NCBI GenBank assembly: GCA_905221615.1
Contig: CAJNDT010004668.1
Span: forward strand, 261,001 to 325,000
From: Symbiodinium sp. CCMP2592
Taxonomy: Eukaryota > Sar > Dinophyceae > Suessiales > Symbiodiniaceae
Length of the DNA stretch: 64,000 nucleotides
Direction: 5' to 3'
Shown: piece after piece, positions 9,901 to 18,853 of the stretch
Layout of the letters: each line of letters starts with the position of its first letter
How positions within the stretch are numbered: position 1 is the stretch's first letter
Made by a program: the position numbers and the translations under genes
Notes under the pieces: generated by a model
Database searches by the model: none
The model's input: only the letters and a program-made list of their open reading frames with translations
What the model was told of the DNA's origin: nothing

Positions 9901-12900
9901 TCCCTTTACGCCCAGGCCCAACTTGGTATAACCAAGGATCTTCGGTTTGGCGAGTGTGGTGTTCGACTTCCTTCTGAGGATAGCATCATTAGGATCAAGC
10001 TGTGTCGGACACATGACTCAGGGCTGTTATGCATAAACATAACAGAAGGTTTGGTTCAGGTGAAACAACCCCGTCTCATAAGAAGCTTCCAAATTCCCTC
10101 ACCGCCAGTTCCTATATTTAGGTCTGCCGCCGCCGCCACCTTAGCTCACTCAGAGTCTGTGAGCACCCCTCGAGATGCAACAGCGGCAGATGACGCAGTG
10201 GCAACAAGTCGCAGTCACAGTACTGTAGATGCAGGCCATGGTCATAGCACTTTAGGCGTAGGCCACGGTCACAGCTTCACAACGACAGCTGAGAATCGCA
10301 ACAACACTAAGCGACGTATAAGCGTAGCGTTCCCGAATCATTGTATGGTAGGCACGTCCGTAGGAGACACGGAGCCCGCCGCGATGGCCGCAGAGGAGGG
10401 GCAGCTGCCTAAGAAGGCGCCCCCGACGGCAAAGGCTGCACCGAAGATTTCAGCAGCGCCGGAGCCTGGCCACAGTGCCATGGCGACTTCGCCTGCGGTC
10501 GGCCACAGTGCCGTACCGGTGATCACGCCTGCCTTCCCCGCGCATGCGCCCAAGGCACCGCCTGGAGGAAGCGGCTTGCCAAAGAAGGCGCCTCCCACAG
10601 AGAAGGCAAGGCCTGGGGATAGCCCAGGGAACCCGCCGGCAGCTCGTGCCACAGTGCACCCGAAGGAGATCGCGCGAGGGCACCGCGAGCTTGCCGAGTT
10701 CGATGCGGTTGTGAAGAAGGATCCGCACAACAGGCCCCTGGTTATAATGGCAGGTGGTGGACCCCATGGTCCGGAGCTCGACACTCCTCTTCCAGCAACC
10801 GTGTATAATCCGGATTTGGCCTTGCTACCGTACTATGCGGGGGACACAGCGAACCCGGACATCATTATTGATGTTTTTACCTGGGGCTATGAGCACCATG
10901 CCTGGCTGCAACGCGTCAGAGGGAAGTGGACGGCGGCCGAGCTCTTCGCACAGCACGAAGAGATGGAAACGCATGCGCTCACGACGTATGCGAGTGCCAC
11001 TAGCTATATGCTAGTGATGTTGGACATGGTGTGGCTCAGGGACGATCGGAAAGACGATCTGACGCCAGCAGAAGCCCAACAGCGCAACGACGAACAGCGC
11101 GACCGCACAAAGCATGTTGGGTCGAACCCCGATATAATTCGGGAGCACGCGGACCACCCCAACCTGATCGCCCACGTCAGGCACATCGTGGCGAACGTCC
11201 TTGACGCTAAGGACGCTGGGATTCGGTCCATTGCCGTGCATGTGGTTTGCAAAGCCAACAGACACAGATCTGTTGCGGCGGGCATCCTTGCCCATGCAAC
11301 GCTTTTGGAGCTCGTGCCAGACTGCTCTGTCAGCCTCACTCACATGAGTGCAGCGAATAGTTGGCCCTTCATGGGCAGCAAGGCGTGCAAAGGACAGTGT
11401 CCCAAGTGTTTGCACCGCGCCCCTGGCATAGCCCAGGAGGTCCAGGAGCTCACGAGGTGCTTCGTCGACGCTGTCCGCACAGACGGACCAGAGGATAACG
11501 AGTGCATCCTTGTCGTGGAGCCGCAGTGTGCACGCCCCGATGATCAGCCTACATATGCTGAGCGGTTTCATGCGCAGATGCTTGCAGAGGGCCGCATACC
11601 GGCACCGGTGACAGGGGTAGGCCCCCTTGATAGGCCTCCCATGGCAGGCGAAACCGCGTATCAGGCTGCACAACGCATGGGGCTGGTCGGCAAGACACAT
11701 ACATCGTATGTGGCAAAGTACGACCCGAACTCGCTCACTGCGGCGATGAACCGCGCACAGGGCACAGCCCCTGGAGGACGCCTACCTTCGGTTACTTTTA
11801 GCTCGGGTCCTAACCCTGCTAGTTCTAGCGTAGGTGCGTCAGCCAAGGGCGGAGCGGCCCCCATAGAGAGGCCGAAGGCTACGCCAGCACCGCCGCCGGC
11901 AAAGTCCGGTGGAGCACAGGACCGCGCAGCGACGCCGACAGGGTCGTCGGCTCGGATTCGCAAGCTCGAGGCTGAGGTCCACGACCTCACTGATGCGAAT
12001 CGCTGCCAGGAAAGCACTATAAGTGACTTGAGAGAAGCCCTCAGCAACGTGAAGCGGCAGCGCGATAATGCGTATGATCGGCTGCAGGACATGCGTGAGA
12101 GGGCAGAAGACGCGGAGACTCGAGCCGATAGGGCCGAGGCGGAGCTCAAGAGGCTTACTCGCCGCTCCCGATCGCGTCGCAGGCGGAGGGATAGTTCCTC
12201 CTCGAGCAGGGGTCATCGCCGAGACCGTACCCGTGAGAGACGGCGGATGGACTCCAGACCTCGGGATAGGTCCGAGGCTCCGACGCGCCAGCGCACCTCC
12301 CGTTGGGGTCGCGTCCGCGACCCAGGTGACCGTGCGGATCGGGACACAGTTCCCGAGCCAGAACGCATTCGTGCTGCAGGCCGGGACACAGCTCCCGAGC
12401 GTGACCGCACGAATCCTCGCCCCACTGCACGGCCGGAGGTGGATGTCGAGCCCGACAAAGGCAAGGGCAAAGGCAAGGCGGCACCGCACAGCGTGTATGA
12501 TGAGGTCGAGTACGACGACGGCACAGGTGCGGGAGACTGGGATCCACCGGGACCCAGGAGCAACCTCGGCAGCAGGCGCCCGCCTGAGCCGCCGGAGCCA
12601 CCGCGCTTCCGAGGCAGTGCTGGTTACAATAGGTTTCCAGAGCGTGAGAATCCTCACCGCCCCATGACGGCCAGAGAGTCATGGTGGTATTTCCACGGCG
12701 ATAGGCCGTCGGACGAGTGGAACGACGCGGAATGGGCAGAATTCCGTCGTCAGTTTCCGAAGCCCCCAGGGCAAGGCAAGCTCGTCGAAATCGACGAGAA
12801 GATTCTGGCCATCGACGTTGGTGCCATCGCACTTAGCCCCGACACAGGTTTCGGGTGGAACAGGCGCATCGTGTTTCAGGACTTTCCTGATGGTGTGCTG

Positions 12901-15900
12901 ACTGACCTATATGAGGTCATGCGCGAGAAGCAGGCGCCAGCGTGTTGGATCGGTCCATATGCACCGAGACGTTTCTGGGCTGGTGATAAAAATCACCACG
13001 AACTCAGCGAGCGGCACAACATAAAGTGCACAGTGGTCACCCGCCACACAGGCCGTTCGTATAAGCCGACGGGCAAGCTACGGGACATAGATCCCATAGG
13101 ATACTTGTTTTCCCATCTGGATCCCGCCGACGGCTCCAGCTGGACGTATGAAGGCGCATGCTTTCCGCCGGGGTCAGACTCCGAGAAGCTGCCCACCGAA
13201 ACCGGTGGAGCCGAGCAAGCATGCCCGACGCAAGAACCGTCGGAGGATGGGGCGTACGTCGCGCTTTGGGTGTTTCCCTTGGCGTTCGACGCGGCCACAG
13301 TGCCCCACCAGATCGAGGACACAGATGCCTTGAGTGCAGTGTACATCCCGGGCACAGACCCGCGGGCTTCGCGCATCGCCTCCTCTGCCGGCCCGGGCAC
13401 AGCCCCGGAGGGTGAAGTTTCACCCATGGATGAGGACGGAGCAGAGCGCGAAGCATACATGGCCGTCTGCAGTGGGGAGTGGGTAGGACAAGCCAGCCAG
13501 ATTTCTTTTCCAAGCCCTGATCCTCCCGAAGACCTGCCCCACAGTAGCAGCGCAGCCTATGGGCCCTCAGCCGCTAGCTTAAAGAAGCTTAGCAAGGCCC
13601 AGTCCAAGTACCTCACCTCAAGCCTTACCGAAATGGTAGCGGGAGACAAAGTCTTAAAGGCAATCGTGTACAACGCTGCCATGCGAGAAGCTGATCACCT
13701 GATTAGATTGCATGAACCCTCGGCACAGGTCCTCGCGAGCGTGATCAACGAGAGGCAGAACGGGCCACCGGGCCTCGTGGTTGCCAGGTTTGAGACTTCC
13801 ACAGAGGAGTTGTGTTTGGAGCTTGAGTGTGTAGCTGACACCCTCAACATTCCGGTTATATTGGTTACCCCGAACGGCTACCCAATGCTTGAGGACACTG
13901 TTACCTTGAGAGGAGACATGCATATCTCAGGCATAGGCCCAGAGATCGGAAAGGCTTTGGACTCCTTCCAAGCATGGTCAGAGTCTTACGGGTATATACC
14001 CCGTAGTTATGTTGATACGGATAGTACTGACTTTTGGAACCTTTGTCGTACCATTTCTGAGGAGTACTATATCAACGCGTTTAGCCGAACTTGCTTTGTC
14101 GGCGACGCCCAGGACACAGATCCTGAGGACATCAGCGAAGCAGAGCTGGTGCCCGATGCTGAGATGCCTCAGCGAGGTGCCCCTGATGGGGTGGATGATG
14201 CCGGTGGCGCACTGACGCCCGAGGAAAGAGAACGCCTCATTTTGGAACAATTCCCGTTCCCCGGAACGCCGAATACAGAGGCAGAGCGCCGAGCGGCGTG
14301 GAGATCGTTACCGCAACGAGTCCGGGTAGCTATAAGGCGCCTGCACCGATCGTTTGGCCATCTGCCAAACGCAGTCCTGGTTCAGGTCCTGAAGCAGGCC
14401 CGGGCGAGCAAGGATTTCATCGCCGCTGCCGGACTTTACAAGTGTAAGGTCTGCCTGGACACAGCTCCAGTGCCCAGGCATCACCCTGTCGCAGGCGATA
14501 GTGTATTCCCTAAGGAGTTCAACCATACGATAGGTATGGATGCGCTAGAGGTCAAAGACTTCTATGGAAATCGCTATACTGCTGTCAATATAGTTGACAT
14601 GGGAACAAGCTTCCAGCAAGTTGTTCTCGTGAAATCTGGGGGTGGTAACCCAAGTGCCCGCCAGTGTGTGAAATGCCTGATCGACAGGTGGGTCAGCTGG
14701 GCTGGACATCCCAAAGTCATAACCACTGACAGAGGGACGCACTTCAGGGGAGAATTTTCAGAGTATTTGGCACAGCATGGTATAATCCATAAAAACGCCC
14801 CTCTTGAGAGCCCGCAGACTATTGGAAAGGTTGAACGCCATGGTGGACTTGCTAAGGCCATCATCAGGAAAGTCGCGCAGGAGGCTCAACCCTCGAATAT
14901 CGAGGAGATGGAGGCGGTCGTTACCGAAAGTGTTACTACTAAGAACGAGCTTAGTAGGCACCAAGGGTTTAGCCCGGCACAACACGTGTTGGGAAAGCAG
15001 CCTCGAACGCCGGGTTCAGTGCTAGATGAATCCGAAAGCCTTGGTACATTGTTCACCAAGTATGATGAGACGAGTGTATACTACATTCGGCACAGAGCAC
15101 GGCAGGAAGCCAAAAAGGCCTTTGTTCACTTAGAGACTTCCCGCAAAGTGGCCAAAGCGTTACAGCGTAATGCAGCCCCTCTAGACACTGACTATAAGGT
15201 TGGTGATTTAGTTATTTACCGTCGGGATAACGTCCCTGGCAGCCCAGGTGTCGTGTGGTCCACGGTTAGCCGCGTCATAGGACGTGAGGCAGAGAATGCG
15301 TACTGGGTATTACACGAGAATATCCCTGTACTTGTGAACGCTAGGAAGATGCGCCCGGCTGATGAAATTGAAGTTGCAGCGCATCGCGTTTTGGCAGGAG
15401 AACCAGTGCTTCCGGAAGCCATTGTTCATGGACCGGAACAAAGGTTCCAGGATGAGCGCGTAGCAGACCCGGTCACAGCACCAGCGACGCCACGTCCAGT
15501 GGCTGCAGCTGCCCCGCTTACACCGGCAGTCGCGCACGATGTGCCTATGCCAGCACCATCGACGCCAGCGATGATGCCCGGCACACCGATGCCAGCGCTA
15601 TCCACGCCTGCAAGGTTTCGCGCCAAAGATAAGACGGGCGAAACCGCCCGGTCGCGATCGCCAGTAGGAGGCCGTGATGATGCACTAGTTGCGGAAGAAA
15701 TTGATCAAGTAGAGATCATGGCAAAAGGGCTGATAGATACTCAGGGTTTTTCCCCGGATGAGTGTCTGGCCCTCCTTCGTGCCTATGACCGCGACCGACG
15801 CGAGGCTTACACGCGCCCGCTCCTAGATGATGGAGATCCCGGGTGCATAGCCCTCGCGGTGGGAGTATATCGGCACGGTGGTCTTGTTGGAGTTTCTGGA

Positions 15901-16272
15901 CCAACGCGCGAGAGACCGTCGTTTGCCATGTACCTCAACCACTACATCTTGCATCACAGTATGCAAGCCGGTCATCACCTCCCACAGTGGAGTAGCGTTC
16001 AGCTTACCAACAGAGGCGCAGAGGCCCATAGAGACCTAGCGAACACTCCTGGCTCGCATAACTACACTATAGGTGTGGGCGAGTATCGTGGAGGCGGTCT
16101 ATGGGTGGAAGAAGCCACGGGTACAACCCCCGTGCGTGTTCAAAACACGACAATGTATGGCACCGTCCACGATACTAAGAACAAGGTTCTTAAGTTTCGC
16201 CCGAAGGACGTGCACATGGTCGCACCGTTTGTAGGAGAAAGATACAGTCTCTTCCGCATACACGGTGAGTGA
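6979..16272 (+). CDS. Retrotransposon ORF1: gag-protease-integrase polyprotein with extra domains
   Basis: Start is the first in-frame ATG; the frame is open upstream to 6913 without another ATG. Numbering from this Met: gag-like helices to about 330; zinc knuckle C466-x2-C469-x4-H474-x6-C481; two zinc-ribbon-like Cys pairs near 685-760; aspartic protease motif LDEGCNSTVHG with D892; His-rich GHGHS repeats; a domain with VVCKANRHRSVAAG (C1424, Cys-x5-Arg-Ser) resembling the RapZ C-terminal signature; coiled coil then Arg/Ser-rich region near 1660-1770; integrase with HRSFGH...CKVC zinc site and catalytic D2521, D2584, E2619; and at the end an oxygenase-like domain with H3017-R-D3019, H3079 and R3088. 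Ends HGE-stop, overlapping ORF2. Confidence 0.9.
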   Translation: MSVAGLRYQPNLWSQNLSPAETKSGSYIYDGTAAGFHDWCFRTQIRVLQHKEKQRREALKDLRFAESARAKSESPRKWRGRASQGTSASPTDGDGSSGIPASPSSAKRTKPASEAEDEDAESLPSHPSQVAGDDEQEPDTDPAVYTLQDIKDESLDMSECVSKILEGLRGDAFCIARDVGLERLLRHDGVDYLIEEIRRQAFPLQSEEASELFRQGQLLTGPLAKQPGEPMLSYIARRKRWWSTLRELDPDIRLSEAMRANLLVELSGLERNEQLMVKTAARVHTVDEYARVLVQHHSVVHMKERLLTQKDPSGPGKTWRRFDAKPQYPKFGYMGYDGSAAEYGHQEQQESAEGYGDGYGEEAYQATASGGDDADEWIDDEDLALQLNAYTAVAYEAEIDDLDDSYAESVQLAYAAQTAFAQAKGKGKGKNKGKSSGKSGGKVVRSNLTIADRKAKLAELKAKSRCLKCGVIGHWAGDAACKFSGKGNGPKGTTTPAQSGGTANAAAKPAAPKPQAYFAAVEEDDTECVHLSNASAGRLEGYPANLELTPSRTNTGKGRGSETLFSPQLRRTAAARIMRDSPPEGSDRVFSFGQHKGLTYERVLYTFPGYVLWGRTQKCPSINLADFLDWVTEYFDVRDDNPISITRRDVPLSQEPPPEPFQPEVRLAASAASSSEGPRKCRGGCKEFNKSGSNAYIDMRTCKKCGTVTKTKKEKPVIDQATCPHTSTERSGSSRKTSRIKCKLCGMLLDEQPQTERKARDDAATVLRESNTLDFDLLRSIVGSTGDSLPVEVVVPAIAQFQETIEGHFVTEPVISRGDLLAYLQEALDDHSASSTNNSWEVASARSRSSRASATRHAFVAFTEGVTDIHPALVDLPVVNIYEDKHVYAVLDEGCNSTVHGSDWIANAAGKLANFGYSTRFKPEGNRTFKGLSGATETLGSRTIPFSIMGLEQDLRVPGVLDSHEIKGTAPLLLSLYAQAQLGITKDLRFGECGVRLPSEDSIIRIKLCRTHDSGLLCINITEGLVQVKQPRLIRSFQIPSPPVPIFRSAAAATLAHSESVSTPRDATAADDAVATSRSHSTVDAGHGHSTLGVGHGHSFTTTAENRNNTKRRISVAFPNHCMVGTSVGDTEPAAMAAEEGQLPKKAPPTAKAAPKISAAPEPGHSAMATSPAVGHSAVPVITPAFPAHAPKAPPGGSGLPKKAPPTEKARPGDSPGNPPAARATVHPKEIARGHRELAEFDAVVKKDPHNRPLVIMAGGGPHGPELDTPLPATVYNPDLALLPYYAGDTANPDIIIDVFTWGYEHHAWLQRVRGKWTAAELFAQHEEMETHALTTYASATSYMLVMLDMVWLRDDRKDDLTPAEAQQRNDEQRDRTKHVGSNPDIIREHADHPNLIAHVRHIVANVLDAKDAGIRSIAVHVVCKANRHRSVAAGILAHATLLELVPDCSVSLTHMSAANSWPFMGSKACKGQCPKCLHRAPGIAQEVQELTRCFVDAVRTDGPEDNECILVVEPQCARPDDQPTYAERFHAQMLAEGRIPAPVTGVGPLDRPPMAGETAYQAAQRMGLVGKTHTSYVAKYDPNSLTAAMNRAQGTAPGGRLPSVTFSSGPNPASSSVGASAKGGAAPIERPKATPAPPPAKSGGAQDRAATPTGSSARIRKLEAEVHDLTDANRCQESTISDLREALSNVKRQRDNAYDRLQDMRERAEDAETRADRAEAELKRLTRRSRSRRRRRDSSSSSRGHRRDRTRERRRMDSRPRDRSEAPTRQRTSRWGRVRDPGDRADRDTVPEPERIRAAGRDTAPERDRTNPRPTARPEVDVEPDKGKGKGKAAPHSVYDEVEYDDGTGAGDWDPPGPRSNLGSRRPPEPPEPPRFRGSAGYNRFPERENPHRPMTARESWWYFHGDRPSDEWNDAEWAEFRRQFPKPPGQGKLVEIDEKILAIDVGAIALSPDTGFGWNRRIVFQDFPDGVLTDLYEVMREKQAPACWIGPYAPRRFWAGDKNHHELSERHNIKCTVVTRHTGRSYKPTGKLRDIDPIGYLFSHLDPADGSSWTYEGACFPPGSDSEKLPTETGGAEQACPTQEPSEDGAYVALWVFPLAFDAATVPHQIEDTDALSAVYIPGTDPRASRIASSAGPGTAPEGEVSPMDEDGAEREAYMAVCSGEWVGQASQISFPSPDPPEDLPHSSSAAYGPSAASLKKLSKAQSKYLTSSLTEMVAGDKVLKAIVYNAAMREADHLIRLHEPSAQVLASVINERQNGPPGLVVARFETSTEELCLELECVADTLNIPVILVTPNGYPMLEDTVTLRGDMHISGIGPEIGKALDSFQAWSESYGYIPRSYVDTDSTDFWNLCRTISEEYYINAFSRTCFVGDAQDTDPEDISEAELVPDAEMPQRGAPDGVDDAGGALTPEERERLILEQFPFPGTPNTEAERRAAWRSLPQRVRVAIRRLHRSFGHLPNAVLVQVLKQARASKDFIAAAGLYKCKVCLDTAPVPRHHPVAGDSVFPKEFNHTIGMDALEVKDFYGNRYTAVNIVDMGTSFQQVVLVKSGGGNPSARQCVKCLIDRWVSWAGHPKVITTDRGTHFRGEFSEYLAQHGIIHKNAPLESPQTIGKVERHGGLAKAIIRKVAQEAQPSNIEEMEAVVTESVTTKNELSRHQGFSPAQHVLGKQPRTPGSVLDESESLGTLFTKYDETSVYYIRHRARQEAKKAFVHLETSRKVAKALQRNAAPLDTDYKVGDLVIYRRDNVPGSPGVVWSTVSRVIGREAENAYWVLHENIPVLVNARKMRPADEIEVAAHRVLAGEPVLPEAIVHGPEQRFQDERVADPVTAPATPRPVAAAAPLTPAVAHDVPMPAPSTPAMMPGTPMPALSTPARFRAKDKTGETARSRSPVGGRDDALVAEEIDQVEIMAKGLIDTQGFSPDECLALLRAYDRDRREAYTRPLLDDGDPGCIALAVGVYRHGGLVGVSGPTRERPSFAMYLNHYILHHSMQAGHHLPQWSSVQLTNRGAEAHRDLANTPGSHNYTIGVGEYRGGGLWVEEATGTTPVRVQNTTMYGTVHDTKNKVLKFRPKDVHMVAPFVGERYSLFRIHGE
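10735..11412 (+). other. RapZ C-terminal-like / Cys-x5-Arg domain inside ORF1
   Basis: About 225 residues between protease and coiled coil. The strand-loop-helix signature IAVHVVCKANRHRSVAAGIL resembles the C-x4-HRSV signature of the RapZ C-terminal family and also the Cys-x5-Arg loop of cysteine phosphatases. It ends in a Cys-rich segment (CKGQCPKC). Family assignment is from the motif only. Confidence 0.4.
15830..16260 (+). other. 2OG-Fe(II) oxygenase-like domain at end of ORF1
   Basis: Order of motifs: H-R-D, then YRGGGLWVE about 20 residues later, then H3079 with R3088 nine residues on. This is the HxD...H...R iron and 2-oxoglutarate ligand pattern of the prolyl-hydroxylase/AlkB/TET superfamily. 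The separate ORF at 46055-47014 has the same motifs in the same spacing, including WVE..TGTT after the G-G turn. Confidence 0.65.
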
Positions 16273-18691
16273 TCTCGGCAAGTTGTCTAAAGATGACATA
16301 CAGCTTTTGTCGGACTTAGGCTACCCCATATATAGGGATGCGCCCAATACCTTTGGCAGGAAGGGCGATGGGATATACACCATGGGTCACTCTGATCTTC
16401 CCATCGAGACGTTCCTAGAACGCATCCATGAGTACGGGATTAAGGAAATCATAGATTGCAGAAGCCATCCGTACAGCGTTCGGCATCCACAATACAATTG
16501 TGATGAGCTTTCCGCCACATGCTTTGCAAAAGGGGTTGTGTACAGTCACGCCCCCGAGTTAGGCAACAGGAATCGGGGCGGGATTGAAGCCAATCTGCAA
16601 ACAGACCAAGGGCTCTGTACGATCGCTAGAATAGTTAGCGAGGCCCACGATGACTTCCACCGAATACTTCTGTTGTGTTCGGAGGCCAGTTGGCGGCGAT
16701 GCCATCGGCGAAATATCGCCCAGCACATATGGCTCGAGCATTCGAAACTTGCCGAGCACATACGTGCTAACGGACTGCCAGAAGCCCATCCGTGTCACTA
16801 CATTCCTGAGGAAGACGACGGACTGGCAGCGGCATCGCACACAGCTGCGATTGGCACGACTGTGCCAGCAGCTGAGCCCTCGGATAGTCGAGCGGCGGAA
16901 TCCAAGGCCTTTGCTCTCACCCCAGATGGGGAAGACGCCATCGGCTCTAATGTCGATGCTGGCTACATGGCCTCGCTCCTGGATTACCACAAAGCCCCTG
17001 TCGAAGTACAGCTGGGGCTGGATGCTGCCATGAAAACTGAATGGCAGAAGTACACTGAATTCAACGCAGTGGTCCCTTGCACAGACAAGGAGTTCAAGGA
17101 GCTTACAAAGGCTGGCCACGTGTGCATCCCCACCAAATGGGTCCTCACCGATAAGAATGAACACCTAAAGGGGACGCCAGCATACACTCCCAAGTGGAAA
17201 GCACGCTTGGTCGCATGTGGAAACTTCGAGCATATCTCGAATGAGGAGGATATCAGGGCAGACAGCCCCACGGCCGAGCCGGAAGGCATAGCCCTTCTGT
17301 GTTCATGGGCGGTTTCATTGGCCCTGCGGCTCAAAGCAGCCGATATAACGAACGCATACTTCCAAGGGAAACCCCTTGAGCGCCTTCTCATTCTTCGGGT
17401 TCCTAAACACCCTAAGGGTGTACCCGATGCAGAGATTCAGCGAGCCGGGCATATGATTGCCCGAGTACCCGTGTATGGCACGACCGACGCGGGTCGGAAC
17501 CTTTATCTCCGCATAAAGGAGAGTGCCCGCGAATTTGGCTTAAATGCCTCGCAAATTCTGTCAGCCCTGTACTATATTACAGGAGAAGGTGGTCGTTTGT
17601 GTGCTTGCTTGTGCACCCACGTGGATGATTTCCTGTGGGCTGCTACCGCCGAAGGCGAGCCGGCTATCCAGAATCTGCTGGATAAGTTTAAGATCGGTCG
17701 CATAGAGACTGAGAAGTTCCGTTTCTGCGGACGCGAGTATGTGCAAAGCGCCGATGGGACCATCAGTATAAACTGTAGGGACAACACGCGTGCAATTCGC
17801 CCGATCGATATTCATAAGTCTGAAAAGGGCACGACTCCAGTCTCGAATGGCCAGCGCACAGCGCTGAGATCCGTCATAGGATCGCTGGCTTGGGTGGCTC
17901 GCGCCACGAGACCTGATCTTGCCTATAGGGTGAATGCCCTGCAGCAGCGTGTTACGACAGCCACGGTGGATACACTCCGTGAAGCAAACCGCGTAGTAGC
18001 ACTGGCGTTAGGAGATGCGGATAGGCCGATCACGTACAGCGCTAAGTTACCCTGGAATACAGGGGAGCTGGCGATTGTCACGTTTTGCGACGCCTCCTTT
18101 GCAGGAGAGGCAAACCATAAGTCGCAGAGAGGTCGTTTCCACTATCTCACTTCCGCACAGTCGGCGGTGGACAAGAACGCGTCAACGCATGAGATGCACC
18201 TCATTTCGTTTTCCTCGTCCACCATGAAACGGGTTTGTCGCGCCACACTCCAGTGTGAGGCTTACTCGTTGCAACATGCGATAGAGCATGGAGACCGCAT
18301 TCGAGCAGCAGTGCTCGAACTGCTCGGCAAACTGCCCCGGTCACAGAACTGGGAAGAAGTCGCCAAGAGATCGATGTTCCACCTGCAGTATACGGACTGC
18401 AGGTCCCTTTCGGATCACTTGACTGCGTCGATTCCAAAATCATGCGAGGATAAACGCCTCGCCATAGAGATGTCTGGACTCCGCCAAGGACTTTGGGAAG
18501 AGGACGAGCTAACGCACGCCTTGTACCATCCTTACGGCGACGAGTTGAGATGGATACCGACGCATTTACAACTTGCGGATTGTTTGACTAAGAGTATGAA
18601 ACCGCTTTTGATCAATCACAGCATTGATCGCAATCTCGTTCAGGTGCTCGATGTGCCCGCGCAAGCCGCACAGAATGTCGAGAGTACCTAA
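16265..18691 (+). CDS. Retrotransposon ORF2: DUF488 + reverse transcriptase + RNase H
   Basis: Lies in the +1 frame relative to ORF1. The frame opens at 16235 and the first ATG is only at 16382, inside the DUF488 domain, so translation probably needs +1 frameshifting within 16235-16272, as in Ty1 (inference). Residues 36-180 are DUF488; 260-500 are a copia RT with ADITNAYFQG and the catalytic HVDD (variant of YVDD) at 17618-17629; 585-790 are RNase H with TFCDASFAG, CEAYSLQHA, YTDCRSL and a terminal THLQLADCLTK typical of copia RNase H. Stop TAA at 18689. Confidence 0.85.
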   Translation: MSDLGKLSKDDIQLLSDLGYPIYRDAPNTFGRKGDGIYTMGHSDLPIETFLERIHEYGIKEIIDCRSHPYSVRHPQYNCDELSATCFAKGVVYSHAPELGNRNRGGIEANLQTDQGLCTIARIVSEAHDDFHRILLLCSEASWRRCHRRNIAQHIWLEHSKLAEHIRANGLPEAHPCHYIPEEDDGLAAASHTAAIGTTVPAAEPSDSRAAESKAFALTPDGEDAIGSNVDAGYMASLLDYHKAPVEVQLGLDAAMKTEWQKYTEFNAVVPCTDKEFKELTKAGHVCIPTKWVLTDKNEHLKGTPAYTPKWKARLVACGNFEHISNEEDIRADSPTAEPEGIALLCSWAVSLALRLKAADITNAYFQGKPLERLLILRVPKHPKGVPDAEIQRAGHMIARVPVYGTTDAGRNLYLRIKESAREFGLNASQILSALYYITGEGGRLCACLCTHVDDFLWAATAEGEPAIQNLLDKFKIGRIETEKFRFCGREYVQSADGTISINCRDNTRAIRPIDIHKSEKGTTPVSNGQRTALRSVIGSLAWVARATRPDLAYRVNALQQRVTTATVDTLREANRVVALALGDADRPITYSAKLPWNTGELAIVTFCDASFAGEANHKSQRGRFHYLTSAQSAVDKNASTHEMHLISFSSSTMKRVCRATLQCEAYSLQHAIEHGDRIRAAVLELLGKLPRSQNWEEVAKRSMFHLQYTDCRSLSDHLTASIPKSCEDKRLAIEMSGLRQGLWEEDELTHALYHPYGDELRWIPTHLQLADCLTKSMKPLLINHSIDRNLVQVLDVPAQAAQNVEST
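16370..16805 (+). other. DUF488 domain fused to copia RT
   Basis: Starts GIYTMGHSDLPIETFLERI, continues IIDCRSHPYSVRHPQYN, SHAPELGNR and ends LLLCSEASWRRCHRRNIAQH. These are the conserved blocks of DUF488 (IYTIGHS; DVR..P.SR..P.FN; LPELGG; LLCAE....CHR). I know of this family as a stand-alone, mostly prokaryotic protein of uncertain function. Confidence 0.75.
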
Positions 18692-18853
18692 AGCACTCCG
18701 CTTTACGATCGAAGAACTCAGCCTGGAGCCTTGAGTCGCCGCACTCGGCTCGGTTGACTGCGCAAGCTTCCGGTATAATCCGGTGAAGTAGGCTTGGTCC
18801 AAAGCGGCCATAATTCGAGCATGATTCGGACGTCACACTACAGATAAGACGGG

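Noticed and set aside
7198-15900. Many minus-strand and third-frame ORFs within the retrotransposon
   Set aside because: Shadows of ORF1; none has a recognisable domain.
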